This document shows positions 1-6,940 of a stretch of DNA of 41,422 bases, in pieces. The notes under the pieces were generated by a model. That model was given only the letters and a program-made list of their open reading frames with translations, did not search any database and had not been told where the DNA came from. The translations under genes and the position numbers were made by a program. The DNA is taken from positions 1 to 41,422 of the forward strand of contig CAIQGA010000037.1 in the NCBI GenBank assembly GCA_903871235.1, read 5' to 3'. Position 1 is the first letter of the stretch; every line of letters begins with the position of its first letter. This DNA is from an uncultured Chlorobiaceae bacterium. GTDB lineage: Bacteria > Bacteroidota > Chlorobiia > Chlorobiales > Chlorobiaceae.

Positions 1-2
1 CG

Positions 3-263
3 GCAACTATCTCCGCCGCCGACCTGCAACGCGTGATCGACGAAGGCGGCAAGTTGCCGCTGGCGACAGTCCTGCGCTGCCGGGTCCGGTATTTCACGGA
101 CGGCGCCGTGCTCGGCAGCAAGGCGTTCGTCGCCGCACAACTGGTTATCTACCGCAAAAAGACCAGCCGCCGCCAACGCACCGGCCCGCGCGCCCTGCCC
201 GCCTGGACCGATTTCGGCGATTGGGCGATTCTGCGTGGACTGCGGCGGCCCGCGTTCGGGTGA
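3..263 (+). CDS. REP-associated tyrosine transposase (RAYT), C-terminal fragment
   Basis: The reading frame is open from the window edge, so the N-terminal catalytic part (HUH histidines and tyrosine of the IS200-like/TnpA_REP fold) lies outside. What remains resembles the C-terminal end of RAYT proteins: a GKLPLATVLRCRVRYFTDG stretch followed by a glycine-serine turn and a basic RRQRTGPRAL tail. In this family that region follows the catalytic domain. RAYTs are single-copy domesticated transposases that act on REP palindromes at gene borders. Two nested palindromes lie directly downstream, as expected for such a pair. The first ATG-like codon inside the window (GTG at 33) is probably internal. 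The identification is from motif memory only. Confidence 0.6.
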   Translation, partial: ATISAADLQRVIDEGGKLPLATVLRCRVRYFTDGAVLGSKAFVAAQLVIYRKKTSRRQRTGPRALPAWTDFGDWAILRGLRRPAFG

Positions 264-288
264 CGTCTCGCGAGTGAACACTCGCCCT

Positions 289-335
289 TCGCTTGGCCAC
301 CCCGGAGCAAGCTCCGGGGCATCAGGGCCAAGCGA
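289..335. repeat. REP-like nested palindrome 1
   Basis: An outer inverted repeat TCGCTTGGCC (289-298) / GGCCAAGCGA (326-335) encloses a perfect inner hairpin: CCCCGGAGC (300-308), loop AA, GCTCCGGGG (311-319). A smaller hairpin CGAGTG-AA-CACTCG precedes it at 271-284. The block 303-319 recurs exactly at 375-391. Its position just after a RAYT fragment supports a REP/BIME interpretation. Confidence 0.6.
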
Positions 336-360
336 CCGCTCCGCGGACCGGGCTCGTGGA

Positions 361-409
361 ATCGCAGAAAAGAACGGAGCAAGCTCCGGGGAATGGACCC
401 GTCTGCGAT
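361..409. repeat. REP-like nested palindrome 2
   Basis: An outer inverted repeat ATCGCAGA (361-368) / TCTGCGAT (402-409) encloses CGGAGC-AA-GCTCCG (375-388). It shares a 17-base block (375-391) with the first palindrome, but the outer arms differ. Stretch 264-479 contains no credible gene. Besides these palindromes, it separates the RAYT fragment from the convergent kinase gene. Confidence 0.6.
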
Positions 410-479
410 TCAAACTACAAACGGCCCGGTTGTGCCAGTATCGGATCCTTTGTTGGCGCAGGAGCGGTATTACGCTTTT

Positions 480-1148
480 TCATGGGCGGGTCATGTTTGA
501 GGCCGGCGGCAGCCGGCGTATCCGTTCCGCCAGTGCGTCCAGCTCCACCGCTGCCAACCGGGCGTCGAGCACAAGGTCCGCGGACTTCAGCTGCGGCGCG
601 ACGTGCCGGCCATACATCGGCTCGACCTGCGCGGTCCACTGCCGTTCCACGTCGTCCGGGGTGCGGCCCCGGTGCCGGATGTCCCGGTGCAACCGGCGCG
701 TGTAGCGCAGGTCGGTCTCGACGGAGCGATAAATGCGCAGCGCGAACAACTCGCGCAGCTGCGGCTTGCCCCACGGCCACAGGCCCTCAATCAAAACGAT
801 GTCCCGTCGCCGCCAGCGGCGGGTGGCCGGTGCGCGGGTGTGTCGCGCGAAATCGTAGCGCGGCAGGCTCGGCGTTTCACCGCGGGCAATCGCTCGCAGC
901 GTCGCCTCGAACAGCGTCCAGTCGATCGCCGCGGGTGAATCGAAATTGCTCTTCGCCCGCGCTTTCCCGGGCAGGTGCGAGAGGTCGCGGTAGAAATCGT
1001 CGAGCGAGAGCAGGCCCGCGTGCGGATGCAGCCGCCGCCTCAACGCGGCCGCCAGCCACGTCTTGCCTGAGCCGCTGCCGCCCGCGATGGCCACAAGCAC
1101 CGCCGGGCGGAGCCGACCGCGAGGGGTTTCTGGTTTCTTGGACTTCAT
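480..1148 (-). CDS. Uridine-kinase-like P-loop kinase
   Basis: The 222-residue protein belongs to the uridine kinase/phosphoribulokinase-like P-loop family. Visible motifs are Walker A GGSGSGKT (residues 23-30), then LSLDDFYRD (about 48-55), an NFDSPAAIDW segment (about 69-77) that matches the substrate loop of uridine kinases, and a VLIEGLW strand for Walker B. The likely reaction is ATP- or GTP-dependent phosphorylation of a nucleoside, but the true substrate is unknown because many members are annotated only by similarity. The start ATG (1148-1146) overlaps the TGA of the upstream aminotransferase (ATGA), which implies translational coupling. It is the last gene of a three-gene minus-strand operon with very GC-rich codons, unlike the rest of the window. 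Confidence 0.75.
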   Translation of the reverse strand: MKSKKPETPRGRLRPAVLVAIAGGSGSGKTWLAAALRRRLHPHAGLLSLDDFYRDLSHLPGKARAKSNFDSPAAIDWTLFEATLRAIARGETPSLPRYDFARHTRAPATRRWRRRDIVLIEGLWPWGKPQLRELFALRIYRSVETDLRYTRRLHRDIRHRGRTPDDVERQWTAQVEPMYGRHVAPQLKSADLVLDARLAAVELDALAERIRRLPPASNMTRP

Positions 1149-2329
1149 GGGGAAACTCCTCCCGGCCGCGGCAGCACATCGGCCAGCGCAGCCAGCAACC
1201 GCGCGACATCGTCCGCCGAGTTGTACCCCTGAATCGACACCCGCAGCAGCGCCCGGTCCCGCCAGCGCATCACGGGCACTTCGACCCGGTGCCGGGCATA
1301 CAGGTCCGCCTGCAGCCGAGGGCCATCGCAGGGCGGCAACGGCACCGCGAACATCTGCGCGAACCACTCCGGCGAATCGGGGCAGAGCGGCGGCAACTGC
1401 GTGAACGCCGCCAGCTCCGCCCGGGCGCGCCGCACCAGCTCGTGGCACGAGGCCCGCACACGATCGCCGTCGTGGTCCTGCCAGAAACGGATCGCCGCCG
1501 GCACCGCGAGGAACGCCGCGATGTCGCGCGTGCCGGTCCATTGCTGTTCGTCGAGAAAGGGCCTGCCGCTCGGGGTAAAAGCCGTGTCGCCCCAGCTGAT
1601 GATCAGCGGCTCGACGAGCGACTGCACCTCGGGCCGCGCGTACAGAAAGGCCGAGCCCTTTGGCGCACAGAGCCATTTGTGGGCGTTGGCCGTGTAGAAG
1701 TCCGCGCCGATTTCTTCGAGGTGCAGCGGTATCTGCCCGAGTGCGTGGGCGCCGTCGACGATGCTGAGAATCCCCTCCGCGCGCGCTCGCCGGCAGAGCT
1801 CGCGCACGGGGAAAATCAAGGCCGTGGGCGAGGTGATGTGGCTCACAAACAACACCCGCGTGCGCGGTGTGACGCCGGCCCACAGGGCGTCGACGATCGC
1901 CTCCGCGGTGGTGATCGGCAGCGCCACGGGCGTCGGCTGGTAGACGGCGCCGTTCTGGCGACAGAGCGTCCGCCACATACGATCCATCGCCCCATATTCG
2001 TGGTCCGTGGTGAGGATTTCGTCGCCCGGTTGCAGGCGGAGGCTGCGCGCGACGATGTTCAGTGCCGTGGTGGCATTGGGCACGAAGACGAGGTTGTCGG
2101 CGGCGGTGTGTACGTGCGCCGCAAGCGCGGTCCGCGCCGTGCGCATCAGCTCCGGAAAGCGCCTGATGAGGAACTCCACCGGCTGCCACTCCAGTTCCCG
2201 CTGCCACGCCTGGTAGTCGTCGAACACCGGCCGCGGGGTCGCGCCGAACGAGCCGTGATTCAAAAACGCCACCGCCGGGTCGAGCAGGAACAGATCCCGG
2301 CGAAGGCCGGCGTCTGCGCCGGCCTTCAC
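1145..2329 (-). CDS. Class V aminotransferase, isopenicillin N epimerase-like
   Basis: This 394-residue PLP enzyme has the NHGSFGATPRPV opening typical of isopenicillin-N-epimerase-like class V aminotransferases, the cofactor aspartate in VDGAHA (D192), and the Schiff-base lysine in NAHKWLCAPKG (K218). The fold covers the full length. Members act as epimerases, desulfurases or transaminases, and the sequence alone does not say which. The GTG start at 2329 overlaps the TGA of the upstream aldo/keto reductase (GTGA). The stop overlaps the kinase start in turn, so all three genes are coupled. Longer upstream reading frame exists but runs through the reductase gene out of frame, so the GTG is preferred. 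Confidence 0.8.
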   Translation of the reverse strand: MKAGADAGLRRDLFLLDPAVAFLNHGSFGATPRPVFDDYQAWQRELEWQPVEFLIRRFPELMRTARTALAAHVHTAADNLVFVPNATTALNIVARSLRLQPGDEILTTDHEYGAMDRMWRTLCRQNGAVYQPTPVALPITTAEAIVDALWAGVTPRTRVLFVSHITSPTALIFPVRELCRRARAEGILSIVDGAHALGQIPLHLEEIGADFYTANAHKWLCAPKGSAFLYARPEVQSLVEPLIISWGDTAFTPSGRPFLDEQQWTGTRDIAAFLAVPAAIRFWQDHDGDRVRASCHELVRRARAELAAFTQLPPLCPDSPEWFAQMFAVPLPPCDGPRLQADLYARHRVEVPVMRWRDRALLRVSIQGYNSADDVARLLAALADVLPRPGGVSP

Positions 2330-3231
2330 GACGGCAGCCTTACCTTGCGCATCCGCCCGGCGAGATCGTCGATCTCCGCCGTGTTTTCGCAACCGACGTT
2401 GAATACATCGACGCAGCCGAGCCCCAGGGAGAACTTCACCGACTCGCTCCGTTTCTCCGGGTCGTCGCGCAGCTTGCCCGCGCCGACGATCTTCATGCCC
2501 ACCACACCCTTGCCCGCGGCATGGATGCGTTGCAGCACCGGCACCACCTGCTCCGGCTTCCCATCCATGGAGAGTCCGTAGGGATTGATGCGCGTGTGCA
2601 CCGAATCGACCCATGGCTCCGTGGCGCACGCCTCCAGCGCGACCAGCGAGTGGCACGACACCCCGTGCGCACGCACGACGCCCTTTTGTTTCAGCTTCGC
2701 GATGATCTCCATCTGCCGCGCCAGCTCTTCCGGCCACTTGGCCGAGACGACGCAGTGCAGCAGCAGCAGATCGATGTAGTCGGTCTTGAGTTCCTTGAGA
2801 AACCGGGCGACGACCACGTCGGCGTCGGGCCGTTCGGTCTCCGGAATGCCGCCGGTCCGGAACCAGATCTTCGTGGAAATCTGGTAGTGATCGCGCGGGA
2901 GGCCCTGCAGCGCGGCGACGGCGAAGGGATGCGTGCCGTAGAGGTCGGCGAGATCGAACATCCGCACGCCGCGTTCGTGGGCGCCGCGCACCAACGTCTC
3001 GAACTTGGCCTTCCCCATGCGCGTGTGGTTCGATTCGCGTTTGCCTCCGTTCATGCCCGTGCCGAGGCAGAAGCGGGAAACCTTCACCTTGCTGCGGCCG
3101 AGTGTCACGGTGGCGAACGGATCGCAGTTCGGCGCAGGCACAGGCGCGGCGGTGAGGGTGCGGATGCTCAACAGAACACCACCGAGGCCGAGAGCGGAAC
3201 TTTTCAGGAATTGGCGGCGGGCAATTTTCAT
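2326..3231 (-). CDS. Tat-signal aldo/keto reductase
   Basis: The 301-residue protein begins with a twin-arginine signal (RRQFLK, residues 5-10, then a hydrophobic stretch ending near TAAPVPAP), so it is probably exported folded to the periplasm. The rest is an aldo/keto reductase barrel. The catalytic tetrad is visible as D and Y in FDLADLYG, K in ISTKIW and H in LLLLHCV. The C-terminal NADPH-binding part is short. The substrate is unknown. Export of a nicotinamide-dependent enzyme is odd in an operon whose other two products look cytosolic. The gene heads the operon, but its upstream sequence is only a pyrimidine-rich tract with no visible ribosome-binding site, and composition changes there. 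Confidence 0.8.
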   Translation of the reverse strand: MKIARRQFLKSSALGLGGVLLSIRTLTAAPVPAPNCDPFATVTLGRSKVKVSRFCLGTGMNGGKRESNHTRMGKAKFETLVRGAHERGVRMFDLADLYGTHPFAVAALQGLPRDHYQISTKIWFRTGGIPETERPDADVVVARFLKELKTDYIDLLLLHCVVSAKWPEELARQMEIIAKLKQKGVVRAHGVSCHSLVALEACATEPWVDSVHTRINPYGLSMDGKPEQVVPVLQRIHAAGKGVVGMKIVGAGKLRDDPEKRSESVKFSLGLGCVDVFNVGCENTAEIDDLAGRMRKVRLPS

Positions 3232-3245
3232 GGAAGGGAGGAGGG

Positions 3246-3290
3246 GGAAGAGAGGAAGACGCTGGAAGAGAGGGAGACGGGGAAGAGAGG
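3246..3290 (+). repeat. Purine-rich imperfect tandem repeat at the composition boundary
   Basis: The decamer GGAAGAGAGG occurs at 3246-3255, 3264-3273 and 3281-3290, with periods of 18 and 17 bases. The whole of 3232-3290 is almost entirely purine. It sits exactly between the GC-rich block and the moderate-GC remainder. It may supply the AGAGG ahead of the antitoxin start. Confidence 0.7.
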
Positions 3291-3293
3291 ATT

Positions 3294-3551
3294 ATGATAG
3301 CGATAAGCACAACAGAGTTACGCAGGAACCTGAAGAAGTACCTGACCATAGCCAATAAGGAGCGAGTGGTTATTCTGTCTGGCAAAGCTGAGACCTACGA
3401 AATTATTCCTGCAAAAAAAATTAGTGACACGGATAAGTATTTTTCTAATCCGAGATTATTGGCAGCGCTGAAAGAGGCTGAGGCGGATATTGCTGCAGGA
3501 CGGGTACGGGAGGTAAAAGACTCCATACAACTATGGGAAGGTATAGAGTAA
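3294..3551 (+). CDS. YefM/Phd-family antitoxin
   Basis: The 85-residue protein has the N-terminal fold signature of Phd/YefM antitoxins ([17 protein letters not shown], then a [17 protein letters not shown] segment). In this family it dimerises and binds its own operator. The C-terminal half is acidic and alanine-rich and would wrap around the toxin. It overlaps the downstream toxin gene by 19 bases, the usual TA layout. The family normally autoregulates through operator binding, but no clear operator is visible upstream, where only the purine-rich tract is seen. It lies immediately after the composition boundary, so the TA pair could mark an insertion point. Confidence 0.8.
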   Translation: MIAISTTELRRNLKKYLTIANKERVVILSGKAETYEIIPAKKISDTDKYFSNPRLLAALKEAEADIAAGRVREVKDSIQLWEGIE

Positions 3552-3814
3552 AATTTACGGCCAAGGCTGATAAAGATCTTCTCTATTGGAAAAAACAGGG
3601 GGATAAGTCGATTCTGAGGAAAATTGAAAAAATCATTGATGAACTGACTGAACATCCTGCACTTGGCACGGGAAAAGCCGAACGGCTTAAAGGTAATTTA
3701 TCAGGTTATTGGTCGAGAAGATTGAACAGTAAGGAACGGCTGATTTACACTATCGATGATTTTGTTGTTACGGTATATGTTCTCTCGCAACGAAGACATT
3801 ATGGCGACTCATAG
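3533..3814 (+). CDS. yoeB: YoeB-family mRNA interferase toxin
   Basis: This 93-residue protein matches Txe/YoeB along its full length. The segment [20 protein letters not shown] followed by RLIYTIDD, and the C-terminal RRHY, carry the residues that act in YoeB: E50, R69, H89 and Y90 here. YoeB binds the ribosomal A site and cleaves mRNA during translation. All catalytic positions are present, so the toxin is probably active and held in check by the overlapping antitoxin gene. A short GDS tail follows the HY pair that usually lies at the very end. The start ATG lies inside the antitoxin gene. Confidence 0.85.
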   Translation: MGRYRVKFTAKADKDLLYWKKQGDKSILRKIEKIIDELTEHPALGTGKAERLKGNLSGYWSRRLNSKERLIYTIDDFVVTVYVLSQRRHYGDS

Positions 3815-3879
3815 GCATGCTCAATTGAGATTAAAACATGGACCCCGAATACAGAGGAGGCAAAGCGGGATTCTGTCAG

Positions 3880-4287
3880 TCAGTCAGCGGATGAAGAGAT
3901 GCTCAGGCTCAGATGCTTGACTCCGACCTGCACCTTGAGGGTTGTGGCCAGTTTTTCAACATCGGAGGCCCGGCCTTTTACCGCAATGATTTCAAGGCAG
4001 TGGTGATGATCGAGGTGCACATGCTGGGTTGAAATGATGGTCTCCTGAAAGTCATGCTGAATATCAAGGAGCACGCTGACCAGTTCTCGCTTGTGATGGT
4101 CATAAGTCATGACGATCGCTCCGGCAACAGTGCCGCCCTCTTGCCACTCTTTTCTGACAAGCTCTTCACGGATCAAATCCCGTATCGCTTCAGATCGGCT
4201 TTTGTACTGTTGTGTTCCGATATGACGGTCAAAAGCCTCGATCAACGTTTTTTCAAGGGAGACGCCGAATCTGTAGAGATCGCTCAT
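3880..4287 (-). CDS. nikR: NikR-family nickel-responsive regulator
   Basis: The 135-residue protein has an N-terminal ribbon-helix-helix DNA-binding domain (LYRFGVSLEKTLIEAFDRHI, then the YKSRSEAIRDLIRE helix) and a C-terminal ACT-like nickel domain. The high-affinity nickel ligands of E. coli NikR (H76, H87, H89, C95) align with H78, H89, H91 and C97 at identical spacing, so the metal site is intact. In other bacteria NikR represses nickel import or urease/hydrogenase genes. No such gene is adjacent, so its targets lie elsewhere. An upstream in-frame TTG at 4311 falls inside a terminator T-tract, so the ATG at 4287 is preferred although no clear ribosome-binding site is seen. Confidence 0.88.
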   Translation of the reverse strand: MSDLYRFGVSLEKTLIEAFDRHIGTQQYKSRSEAIRDLIREELVRKEWQEGGTVAGAIVMTYDHHKRELVSVLLDIQHDFQETIISTQHVHLDHHHCLEIIAVKGRASDVEKLATTLKVQVGVKHLSLSISSSAD

Positions 4288-4314
4288 CTGGAGATGTGGG
4301 TTGGTGAACAAAAC

Positions 4315-4342
4315 GGACCGGACTTCCGTCCGGTCCTCTTTT
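4315..4342 (-). terminator. Bidirectional intrinsic terminator after nfnB
   Basis: An 8-bp perfect stem GGACCGGA (4315-4322) / TCCGGTCC (4329-4336) has a 6-base loop. On the minus strand it is followed by GTTTTGTT, and on the plus strand by TCTTTT. It lies 17 bases after the nfnB stop and just upstream of the nikR start, so it should separate the two transcription units. Confidence 0.75.
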
Positions 4343-4359
4343 GCAGTGTAGCGGTCAGT

Positions 4360-5796
4360 TCAATGTTTTTGTTCGCCCATCAGCTTTGCGTGAATTGCTG
4401 CCGCAGCCGTACGTCCTGCGCCCATGGCAAGAATAACCGTCGCTCCTCCGGTCACAATGTCGCCACCGGCATAGACATTCTCCTTTGAGGTTGCCATGGT
4501 CGTGATATCGACGACAATGGTATCCCGCTTGCTGACATCAATATCCGGCGTTGTCTGCTTGATGAGCGGGTTGGAACCGTTGCCGATCGAAATGACGGCC
4601 ATATCGATGGGTAAAATAAATTCAGAATCTTTGATTGGTATCGGGCGTCGTCGTCCCGAGTCGTCCGGCTCGCCCAGCTCCATGCGGAGGCATTTGGCTC
4701 CTGTAAGCCACTGCGCCTCATTGCCGATAAATTCCAGAGGGTTCATCAGTACGAGGAATTCAATACCCTCCTCCTTTGCGTGGTGCACCTCTTCAATACG
4801 GGCAGGCATCTCCGCCTCTGAACGGCGATAGACAATGTAGGCGTGTTCAGCCCCAAGTCGCTTGGCCGTGCGAACAGCATCCATCGCCGTATTGCCGCCA
4901 CCGAAGACCGCCACACTCTTTCCCGTGCAGTTGAAGACCGGAGTGTCGTTGTCGGGGAACTGATAGGATTTCATCAGGTTAACCCTTGTCAAAAACTCAT
5001 TGGCCGAGTAGACCCCGAGCAGATTTTCACCAGGGATACCCATGAACCAGGGTAGACCCGCTCCGACCCCGATAAAGATCGCATCAAATTTCTCCTCTTC
5101 AAGCAGTTCATCAACGGTGATCGAACGGCCAGCGACCGCATTGGTGACAAAGTTTACACCAAGCTTTTTCATCCCCTCAATTTCAGCCTGGACAATCTCT
5201 TTGGGAAGGCGGAACTGGGGAATACCGTACATCAAAACACCGCCAAGCTCATGCAACGCTTCAAAAACCGTCACCGCATGGCCCAACTGAATCAGGTCAT
5301 TGGCACAGCTCAGTCCAGCCGGTCCGCTGCCGATAACAGCCACCTTTTTCCCGGTCGGTGCGGCCACCTGCGGCAGCTCCACTCGTCCGGTTTCGCGCTC
5401 AAAATCAGCCGCAAACCGTTCGAGATTGCCGATGGCCACCGAGGTATATTTTTTTGTGAGAACACACTCCTTTTCACACTGGTCTTCTTGCGGGCAAACC
5501 CTGCCGCAGACCGCAGGCAAAACATTATCCTCCTTGATTTTTCTTGCGGCGCCCGCAAAATCACCATCAGCGATAAGCTTGATAAACTGGTCAATCTTGA
5601 TATTGACCGGGCACCCCTTTACACAGGCCGGGTTTTTACACTGAAGGCAACGCTGAGCCTCCCGTTGTGCCAGCTCCGCAGTATAGCCAAGATTGACCTC
5701 CCTGAAATTGTGACTCCGCACCTCCGGATTCTGAGACGGCATCTCCTGACGTGGAATGGCAAGACGTTCTTTGGTCGTGATAGATTGTGCGTCCAT
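4360..5796 (-). CDS. nfnB: NfnAB large subunit (glutamate synthase small-subunit family)
   Basis: The 478-residue flavoprotein belongs to the GltD-like family that forms the large subunit of NADH-dependent reduced ferredoxin:NADP+ oxidoreductase. The N-terminus has two iron-sulfur cysteine sets: C50, C53, C58, C62 and C97, C101, C107, C111. A FAD site follows (VIGSGPAG, 154-161) and an NADP-binding GGGNTAMD motif later. The complex couples transfer between NADH, NADPH and ferredoxin by flavin-based bifurcation. It may therefore balance the reduced ferredoxin made by a type I photosystem with NADPH demand. The same proteins are often annotated as sulfide dehydrogenase or glutamate synthase beta chain. 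The nfnA gene directly upstream supports the Nfn assignment. Confidence 0.88.
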   Translation of the reverse strand: MDAQSITTKERLAIPRQEMPSQNPEVRSHNFREVNLGYTAELAQREAQRCLQCKNPACVKGCPVNIKIDQFIKLIADGDFAGAARKIKEDNVLPAVCGRVCPQEDQCEKECVLTKKYTSVAIGNLERFAADFERETGRVELPQVAAPTGKKVAVIGSGPAGLSCANDLIQLGHAVTVFEALHELGGVLMYGIPQFRLPKEIVQAEIEGMKKLGVNFVTNAVAGRSITVDELLEEEKFDAIFIGVGAGLPWFMGIPGENLLGVYSANEFLTRVNLMKSYQFPDNDTPVFNCTGKSVAVFGGGNTAMDAVRTAKRLGAEHAYIVYRRSEAEMPARIEEVHHAKEEGIEFLVLMNPLEFIGNEAQWLTGAKCLRMELGEPDDSGRRRPIPIKDSEFILPIDMAVISIGNGSNPLIKQTTPDIDVSKRDTIVVDITTMATSKENVYAGGDIVTGGATVILAMGAGRTAAAAIHAKLMGEQKH

Positions 5797-5833
5797 AGTA
5801 ATGCTTCTTTAAAAAAAGAGAGTTTGATGATGC

Positions 5834-5901
5834 AAAAAAAAGCTGTCACCGGCAGAGAGCCGGGCAAGAAGGTCATCGTTGAGAGCCAAAGAGTGCCGGT
5901 G
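5834..5901 (-). terminator. Possible intercistronic attenuator between nfnA and nfnB
   Basis: On the minus strand, the 111-base gap holds CACCGGCA (5901-5894) pairing with TGCCGGTG (5854-5847). A competing short hairpin CCGGC-TCTCT-GCCGG (5863-5849) is followed seven bases later by eight T residues (5841-5834). This resembles a weak or partial terminator that could lower nfnB relative to nfnA. The loop of the long stem is large, so it may be chance. Confidence 0.3.
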
Positions 5902-5907
5902 AAGGCC

Positions 5908-6753
5908 TCAGAGCTGCTTCTGGAGGTTGCACTGGTGCGCAAATGTTTCAACTGCCTGCTTCTCTTCCGGCAGGTACATCTTGTTCCGGTCAGAAAGGTT
6001 TTTGAAATCGACCAGATGAGCGTCGAACTCAGGGCCGTCAACACAGGCGAACTTGATCTGGTTGTCTACCGTAACCCTGCAACCACCGCACATACCGGTG
6101 CCGTCAACCATGATCGGATTGAGGCTCACAACGGTTTTGATCTGGTAAGGACGGGTGACCTCCGCGATGGCTCTCATCATTGGAATAGGCCCGATGGCAA
6201 GCACAAAATCAATTTTTTTGCCGGAGTCAATCAGCTCCTGCAGTTTCTGGGTAACAAAGCCGTGAAAGCCGTACGACCCGTCATCGGTCGTGATATAGGC
6301 CTCATCACTCACCGCACGCATCTCTTCTTCAAGGATCACCAGCTCTTTTGAACGGGCACCGTTGATGGTAATGACATAATTACCAGCCTCTTTCAGCGCC
6401 ACTGCCGTTGGATAGGCAATTGCCGCACCCAAACCGCCGCCTATGCTTACCGCAGTGCCAAACTTCTCGATATGCGACGGTGCACCAAGAGGACCGACGA
6501 TATCGTGGATACTCTCACCAGCCTCTTTGCTGTTCAGCTCCCTTGTCGACGTCCCCATACCCTGAACAATGATGGTAATGGTTCCTTTTTCGGGATTTGA
6601 GTCCGCAATGGTCAGCGGAACCCGTTCGCCCGTCTCGCCCACTCTGATCATGACAAACTGGCCAGCTTTTCTTTTTTTTGCAATGCGGGGAGCCTCGATC
6701 TCAATTTTTTTGATATTTTCAGCTAAAAATATGGCAGAAACAATTTTGTGCAT
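5908..6753 (-). CDS. nfnA: NfnAB small subunit (ferredoxin-NADP reductase-like)
   Basis: The 281-residue protein is of the PyrK/sulfhydrogenase-gamma type. It has an N-terminal FAD-binding barrel (VPLTIAD near 45-51), an NAD-binding half (SIGGGLGAAIAYP, 103-115) and a C-terminal [2Fe-2S] site. That site has C222, C225 and C237 preceded by D217 in a DGTGMCGGC motif. NfnA small subunits are known for ligating this cluster with three cysteines plus an aspartate, which fits. It is the bifurcating subunit that accepts NADH. It is transcribed first, with nfnB 111 bases downstream. Divergently transcribed hisH starts 187 bases away, so the AT-rich gap between them (6754-6940) must hold both promoters. 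Confidence 0.88.
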   Translation of the reverse strand: MHKIVSAIFLAENIKKIEIEAPRIAKKRKAGQFVMIRVGETGERVPLTIADSNPEKGTITIIVQGMGTSTRELNSKEAGESIHDIVGPLGAPSHIEKFGTAVSIGGGLGAAIAYPTAVALKEAGNYVITINGARSKELVILEEEMRAVSDEAYITTDDGSYGFHGFVTQKLQELIDSGKKIDFVLAIGPIPMMRAIAEVTRPYQIKTVVSLNPIMVDGTGMCGGCRVTVDNQIKFACVDGPEFDAHLVDFKNLSDRNKMYLPEEKQAVETFAHQCNLQKQL

Positions 6754-6940
6754 TGGTTCCCTGATTTCGTATGATAGTGGAGACCTTTCGGTTTTTCTGG
6801 CAAGATGAAAAAGTCATTATAATAATCATTAATTATTCAATATAAAAGGCTTCTTTTTTGATTGTCGTGAGCAGCTTGACGGTCGATGAGCGCGGCGTTC
6901 AAGGGTATTCTGTTGATCGCTCTGTAATTTTAAAGTTGTT

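Noticed and set aside
293-2581. 762-codon plus-strand frame
   Set aside because: It lies antisense to three motif-bearing minus-strand genes. GC-rich DNA lacks stop codons in shadow frames, and the translation is a low-complexity Arg/Ala/Pro series.
4288-4311. Upstream TTG start for nikR
   Set aside because: The TTG lies in the T-tract of the nfnB terminator. The ATG at 4287 gives the usual NikR N-terminus and ligand spacing.
5251-6351. 366-codon plus-strand frame
   Set aside because: It is antisense to nfnB and nfnA and spans their gap. It shows no recognisable motif.
6769-6790. NikR operator half-site GTATGA upstream of nfnA
   Set aside because: The expected TCATAC partner 16 bases away is absent.
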